64,000 nt of DNA from Hepsetus odoe (Eukaryota; Chordata; Actinopteri; Characiformes; Hepsetidae). The notes beneath the pieces were generated by a model, which was not told the origin of the DNA, searched no databases, and saw nothing but the letters and a program-made list of their open reading frames with translations. A program made the position numbers and the translations under genes. The stretch is from positions 10,975,589 to 11,039,588 of the forward strand of contig CM029374.1 of the NCBI GenBank assembly GCA_017165825.1, in the 5' to 3' direction. This document shows positions 58,881 through 64,000 of the stretch, in pieces; positions within the stretch are counted from its first letter, which is position 1, and each line of letters begins with the position of its first letter.

Positions 58881-59104
58881 ACCAATGAGCCGCCAGGGTC
58901 CCTTGGCGCATCAGATGCATCACACAGACCAGATGGTAGCTCGGCATTGGACTCAGGTGATGACCACAACGGGCCCCCCCGGACATGTGGGGAGAGAAAT
59001 GGAATGAGGGGGTCAGTAATGAGCAGGATCCAGTAGTGACAGACACAGAAATGAAACAGTGCGATGGCATGTACAGCAGCACCAGCGACATTACTAGTGG
59101 TGCA

Positions 59105-60550
59105 CTATGGTGATTGGTGCGGGTAAGCTAAACTAAAGTAGTAAGTCTTCAGCCGTGATTTAAAGACCGAGACTGAATCGGCATCCCGTACAGAAGCAGG
59201 CAAGCTGTTCCACAATCTAGGGGCCCTGTAACTGAAGGCTCGTGCTCCTATACATTTATTTATGCGAGGGACAATTAGGAGATCTTTATTCTGGGATCTA
59301 AGTGGGCGGTTAGGTGTATAGGTATTAAGCAGTTCGGTTAGGTATATTGGGGCAAGACCTTTAAGTGCCTTGTAGGTTAAGAGGAGGACCTTGAAGTCAG
59401 CTCTGTACCTAACAGGAAGCCAGTGAAGCGAGGAGAGTATGGGAGTTATGTGGTCGTACTTCCTGCTCCTGCTAACAATCCTAGCGGCTGTGTTCTGAAT
59501 GCGCTGTAGGGTGCTTAATGTGCCCTGAGAGCTTCCAGAAAGTAGGGCGTTACAGTAATCTAATCTACTTTATACAAATGCATGTACTACTTTCGCCGTG
59601 TCTTCCATTGACAGAAAGCGCTGTAGTTTGGCAATGTTCCGAAGGTGCAGGAAGCATGTCTTCGCAACTGCATTAACATGGGGATTAAATGAAAGATTTG
59701 AATCGAAAATAACACCAAGGTTACGTGCCAGAGTACTAACTGAAAACTTCAACCCTGCATCCCGGATATGCGAAATGAAGTTGGCCCTGTCTACATCACT
59801 ACTACAAAACAAGAGCAGCTCAGTTTTTTCGGGGTTTAGTGAGAGGAAGTTGTTATTCATCCAATCCCTAATATCACTGAGGCAGCTAATTAAAGTGCCG
59901 GTTGATGCTTTATGACATGATTTAAAAGATAAGTATAGCTGAGTGTCATCAGCGTAAGAGTGGTAACTAACATTATGCTTCCGTATAATAGTGCTTAGTG
60001 GGAGCATGTAGAGGGAGAAGAGCACTGGGCCCAACACCGACCCTTGTGGGACTCCATAGTTAACTAGTGACATAGGTGAGGGGGTGCCATAATCATCCAT
60101 TTGGATGAAGTAGTAATGGTTTGTGAGATAGGAGTTGAACCATTTAAGGGCTGTTCCGGTAATGCAGACAGTGGAGTGAAGCCTATTTACTAAAATGGAG
60201 TGATCTACCGTGTCGAACGCAGCACTAAGATCTAACAGAACAAGAACAGTAATGTTTCCTGCATCACTCGAGACCATTATATCATTCACCACTCTAGTTA
60301 GAGGAGTTTCTGTGCTATGGCCAAGCCGGAAACCTGATTGGAATTTATCTAAGAGGTTATGCGTGTCTAGATATGACTGCAGTTGTCTCGCAACTAGTTT
60401 TTCTAGAATCTTAGAGAGAAACGGGACATTAGAGATAGGTCTATAATTACTTGGTGAGCGAGGGTCCAAGTTAGGTTTTTTAAGCTGTGGTCTAACCACT
60501 GCTGTTTTAAACTGATTGGGGACTACACCTGAGGTCAAGGATGCATTCAT
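59105..60550 (-). pseudogene. L2-like reverse transcriptase
   Basis: Contains NYRPISNVPFLSKILEKLVA, LLDLSAAFDTVDHSIL, GVPQGSVLGPVLFSLYM and the catalytic YADDTQLYLSF. A single in-frame TAA at 59570-59572 interrupts the frame. Downstream the same frame continues with SRLDYCNALLSGSSQG, RLWNSLPASVRDA and a natural end at 59105. Confidence 0.92.
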
Positions 60551-60662
60551 GATATCAAGTATAGGTGTTTATAGTATTCCTAAGGATTCCTTCAGGAGCT
60601 TGGTTGGAATGGGATCTAACCGACAGGTCGTGGAGTTTGCTTTGGCTATAACAGAAATTAGC

Positions 60663-61271
60663 TCAGTTATCGATGAGATTAAAATCACTAAAATATTGTG
60701 AGCACTGTTCAGCTAATGCATTCATTTGAGGGCTAATAGGGCACATTTGGAGCCTAATGTTGTTAATTTTATCATTAAAAAACTTAAGAAACCTATCGTT
60801 AGTAATACTACATGCTGGCCTTTTATCAGTTTTGTCTGTTAGCTGAGCGAGTGTCTGAAATAAATAGCGGGGGTTATGCTTGTTGTTTTCAATAAGCTTT
60901 GAATAGTACTCAGTGCGAGCACTATATAGAGCTTTCTTATATTGTTTTAGTTTAGCAGACCATAGAGCCTGAGAGGCTTGGAGACCTGTTGTCTTCCATC
61001 TGCGTTCTAGCTTACGGCACTCCCGCTTAGTAGCCCGTGTGTGATCATTGAACCAGGGAGAGTGCCTGATAGTTCTAACCTTCTTTGTCTTAATTGGGGC
61101 TACCTGATCAAGGATCTGCCCAACTACTGTATTGTACATGTCGGTGATGTCATTAACAGTTTTGTTACAGGTGAAATCTATCTCTGTTACGGCCTCCATA
61201 AACTGAACACATTTAGCCCTGTTTAGGTGTCGTGTTGTACTAGTCCGTTCACTGAGGTACGGTGGAGACAT
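60663..61271 (-). pseudogene. L2-like linker region between endonuclease and reverse transcriptase
   Basis: Open for 202 codons. Contains RHSPWFNDHTRATKRECRKL and ARTEYYSKLIENNKHNPR, typical of this LINE class. It ends at a stop near 60663, and another stop lies between it and the reverse transcriptase frame. Confidence 0.85.
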
Positions 61272-61288
61272 ATTAATCTAAAACATGA

Positions 61289-61740
61289 TTAAAGAATGGT
61301 CGGAAAAAAGTTTAAGGAGTGGACCAGTACAGTATCAATGTCAAGTCCATACGAGATAATTAGATCTAACGTGTGTCCTTGTACATGGGTAGGTCTTGAT
61401 ATATGCTGGGTGCAACCGACAGAATCGAGGAGCGTTAAGAAGCTTTTGGCACCTGCATCCGTCTCTGTATCAACATGTATGTTAAAGTCACCTAACATCA
61501 CGAATCTAGTAAACCTAACAACCAAGTCAGAGAGCAGATTGCCAAATTCATTGATAAAGGCAGCATATGCTCCTGGAGGTCTATAAACTAATAGGATATG
61601 GAGCACTAAATCAGACCTAATGCTTAGCAGCATCACTTCGAATGTGTGGAAGCTCTCAGTAGTTTTTGAATCAACCTTAAATGATTCATCAAAAATTGCA
61701 GCCAGGCCTCCACCACGTCCTACTGAGCGTGATTTATGCA
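61289..61740 (-). pseudogene. L2-like endonuclease domain, C-terminal half
   Basis: Contains LVYRPPGAYAAFINEF, then VMLGDFNIHVDT and THVQGHTLDLIIS. These are the typical GDFN and (T)LDLI(I)S motifs of AP-endonuclease-type LINEs. The first part of the domain is missing through truncation. A frameshift near 61290 separates it from the linker. Confidence 0.88.
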
Positions 61741-61754
61741 GTTTAAGCTGATAC

Positions 61755-61960
61755 TAAATTTTGATGCGGCAGGGCAGGGCAAACTTTAAACACATGCATA
61801 CATAGAATGCAATGCATCTCCATTCCACCTGGCATGCATGTCTTGTGTCTGTGGGAGGGAAGTACAGCGCCAAGAAGAAACCCCTGAAGACATGGGGACA
61901 ACTCACATCCCAGACTGTCCTGGTTGGGAATCACACCACAGCAGCCCAGCTCTCCAGATA
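61755..61960 (+). repeat. Degenerate copy of the 50455-type dispersed repeat
   Basis: Retains catgtcttgtgtctgtggga, agaaacccctgaagacatgg and ggacaactcacatcc in the expected order. Confidence 0.5.
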
Positions 61961-63882
61961 CAAAATAAAATGGGCCTATTTAACACAATCAGAACGCTTA
62001 CCGCTAAAGAGCATCTTCACTGTGAGACATAGCGCTCGTCTGCACACATGATAAACACAAGCTTTTATACATACAGGATACTTCTATGATCGCTGTTCAT
62101 ACAGGAACTCAAACACATGAATGCCTGCATACCAGCAGCCCTGCCCTCCAGCTTAACTCACATTCTCTCATCATGCAACAAAATGAACTGGTACAATTGC
62201 GTTTGAACCTGCCAGAAACATGGGCTTTGTTTAAGGCCCAGATTACTAGAAGAAAGTATAGATCTAGTGTATGTATGTGTCAATGAATCATAGAAACCTA
62301 CCCTTTCAGATGACATTTGTATTAAAATTATGCAAAAAGGTTTTTACAGCAGTTTGTTGGTTGTGTAGTCCAAAGCGTTTTTTTTTTTGTTTGTTTGTTC
62401 CTGGAATGCTATTTTTCCAGCAACAGGAAAAGAGGTCATCTCTTTGGTTGCCCCCCCCACCTCCCAAAGTGCTAACTTCACACTACTCAAAACTGCACCG
62501 CAAATGTAATTATGAGCTGTGAAGTTACTTAGACTAAACATTAAAACAGCTTCTCCAACGTCAGATAAAGCAGGGATTAACTAGGAGTGCAGTGGATCCT
62601 GATCTGCAGTTTATTTTTAATAAGGACACTGCAACTAGTTTAGAAAAAGGCAGCTTTCTAATAAAACTGACAGCATGCCGAGGATCAGAAGATGCTTCTA
62701 GAAAGGCAGAATGTGTTGTAATGTGGTATCATTCTTTTTTTCATTATTATTCAGTGAAACGACTGCCAAAAGGGAAACAACCCTCATGACGTGTCCCTGG
62801 GTGACTAAAACGTGAACATAGCGTAGATGGGGAACCAAAAGACAAGAGTCGTCATGCTTGTGTCAATGTTCAGCAAAACCTTTAGAAAATCAGCTTCACA
62901 CTTAACCAAAACCACGGGTGAGAGGAGGCACATGTAGCTTGAAGATCTACTTTAGGTAGAAGGCTCATTTAATTGCACAGCAGTTACAAAAAGAATTACA
63001 CTGAAATAATAAAACTGAACACATGATGCAGGTCGAAATACATTAGGTAAGAAAAACCAACACGTAAGAGTGAAGACAAAACTATTAAACCTTATATCTA
63101 GCACAAATTTAAATCATAAAGAGGAACCAGTTTGTTAAACTGTGTGGTAACACTAGAAATTATCTTTTTGTATTGAAATACAGGTGTAGGTTCAGTATTC
63201 AAGGTTTTCAGAATAAGGTGAAATCTTAATTATTCAAAGCTCTGATGCCTTTTTGATAAGTGCACATTTTGGCCACTTCCAGGTAGGGAAACCTCATCAT
63301 TAACAAGATGGTCTATAAACTGACCACAAATTTTTTTTTGCCATACACCAACAGCTGATTTATTAAGTGGAAGCAACAGATGTAGTGCATTACCACAATT
63401 TAACAAAAACCCAACCACTACCTACAGTGTGTTTTAGGACCACATATCTTCTAGATGGAATGCTGGGGTATAAAAGCTCCTTTGCAGGGTATTTGTGCTG
63501 CCAGAGGCCATATTTCTATAATATTTAAGAGGAACTGCACCAGAATACCAGCTGTTGACAGCTGGGCACAGTTTAGCACTTGTGTTTTATGTGCAAACAG
63601 CTTTACTCATGCGCTCAAACCACTTTCCATGAGGTATCGCTTTTAAGTAACGTTACTTTATAAATAAAAATCTAACGATATTTCTGCAGAACTTTAAACT
63701 TTCTATGCCTCCTTCAATCTGATTAAAGCAACATCTAACCCCAGCAGTCAGTTCACACTACAAGACCTTCTGAAATCAATGAAAGATAATGAAATTACTA
63801 AAGTATGTACTGATTTCCTTAATTTCAAAGAAAGAAAGAAAAAGGGAACTTCCAGCACATCAGGGTGCCTGTAGCTTCATCT
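61961..63882. other. Gene-free DNA, includes the 3' flank of the mthfd1-type gene
   Basis: The part near 63882 should be 3' UTR of the minus-strand gene. A minus-strand AATAAA candidate lies at about 63357-63362 (tttatt). No repeat of known class was recognised. Confidence 0.45.
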
Positions 63883-63972
63883 CTAAAAAAGCCCGTTGAC
63901 TTCTCCGGTTACTGGATCTAGATCTATGTCATAGAAACATGGACGGGTTGGTAGACCTGGTATGGTTGGCAT
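63883..63972 (-). CDS. mthfd1: C1-tetrahydrofolate synthase family, last coding exon (partial gene)
   Basis: Acceptor ttttgtttgcag, then 29 codons and TAG. The product ends MPTIPGLPTRPCFYDIDLDP, then VTGEVNGLF. The PGLP...IDID/DIDLD...GLF ending is the characteristic C-terminus of 10-formyltetrahydrofolate synthetases, from bacterial FTHFS to animal C1-THF synthase. That enzyme makes 10-formyl-THF from formate, THF and ATP in one-carbon metabolism. The TRPCFYDIDLD wording points to an animal trifunctional enzyme (MTHFD1, cytosolic) or its mitochondrial relative MTHFD1L. I favour mthfd1 but cannot exclude mthfd1l. The rest of the gene lies beyond the right edge of the window. Confidence 0.85.
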   Translation of the reverse strand: MPTIPGLPTRPCFYDIDLDPVTGEVNGLF

Positions 63973-64000
63973 CTGCAAACAAAAAATGAAAAACAATTAC

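Larger units (their letters stand above)
58355..61745 (-). mobile_element. L2-like non-LTR retrotransposon, 5' truncated, 3.4 kb
   Basis: The minus strand runs from part of the endonuclease (61745-61289) through a linker (61271-60663) and the reverse transcriptase (60550-59570, continuing to 59105) to a 3' UTR. The 3' end has cgctatacaagaataaattg with an (ATTGA)n tail. The 5' end stops abruptly at about 61745, before which lies an unrelated repeat. Several single lesions break the frames, so the copy is fairly young but dead. Confidence 0.92.

Noticed and set aside
1..64000. CRISPR arrays, bacterial operons, riboswitches, endogenous retroviruses
   Set aside because: The genome is vertebrate. 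No spaced repeat array was seen, and no LTR pair or gag/pol/env-type frames were recognised.

Overview
The window is vertebrate, and almost certainly teleost fish, genomic DNA. Evidence for this is the split genes with GT-AG introns, the AT-rich intergenic DNA packed with (CA)n, (TA)n and poly-A tracts, several Tc1/mariner transposons, 5'-truncated L2-like LINEs with pentamer tails, and tRNA-headed SINEs. I would guess an ostariophysan fish, but nothing here fixes the species.

Four protein-coding genes can be supported. (1) inafm2 (5173-5622, +) is a single-exon gene in a CpG-rich block and encodes a small one-pass membrane protein. (2) ccdc9b (15632-47795, -) could be rebuilt as 14 exons whose phases all agree (594 codons plus stop). 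Its introns are loaded with mobile elements and one intron has a GC donor. (3) A phgr1-like gene (about 56671-57748, +) has a TATA box, a non-coding first exon, a 14-nt microexon, a Gly/His/Gln-rich last exon and a poly-A signal. It encodes 81 residues, close to the length I recall for mammalian PHGR1. (4) The last coding exon of a C1-tetrahydrofolate synthase gene (mthfd1 family; 63883-63972, -) enters from the right edge. As I recall the human map, INAFM2, CCDC9B and PHGR1 are neighbours at 15q15, so the first three form a conserved block. The mthfd1-type neighbour is not part of that human block.

Layout: 1-4700 is gene-free, with two SINE copies, dispersed repeats and microsatellites. 4700-6560 holds inafm2, with a degenerate minisatellite in its probable 3' UTR. 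6560-15630 is intergenic, with SINEs, Tc1 remnants and a perfect 43-bp hairpin. 15630-47800 is ccdc9b. Its fifth intron carries a four-level nest: a SINE inside an L2-like LINE, inside a mariner-type transposon with intact inverted ends, inside an older Tc1 remnant. Its second intron carries a Tc1 element with both ends, an RTE-like LINE fragment and a possible alternative first exon. 47800-56600 is intergenic, with LINE fragments, two SINE families and an unclassified duplicated sequence. 56640-57750 is the phgr1-like gene. 58355-61745 is a 3.4-kb 5'-truncated L2-like LINE on the minus strand. 61745-63882 is a dispersed repeat plus the 3' flank of the mthfd1-type gene.

I see no operon-like or pathway link between these genes and no new defence or multi-gene system. 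The points most worth a second look are the phgr1-like gene, a PP1-docking-type motif in Ccdc9b, the nested transposons, the SINE family with a hexamer tail, and the hairpin.
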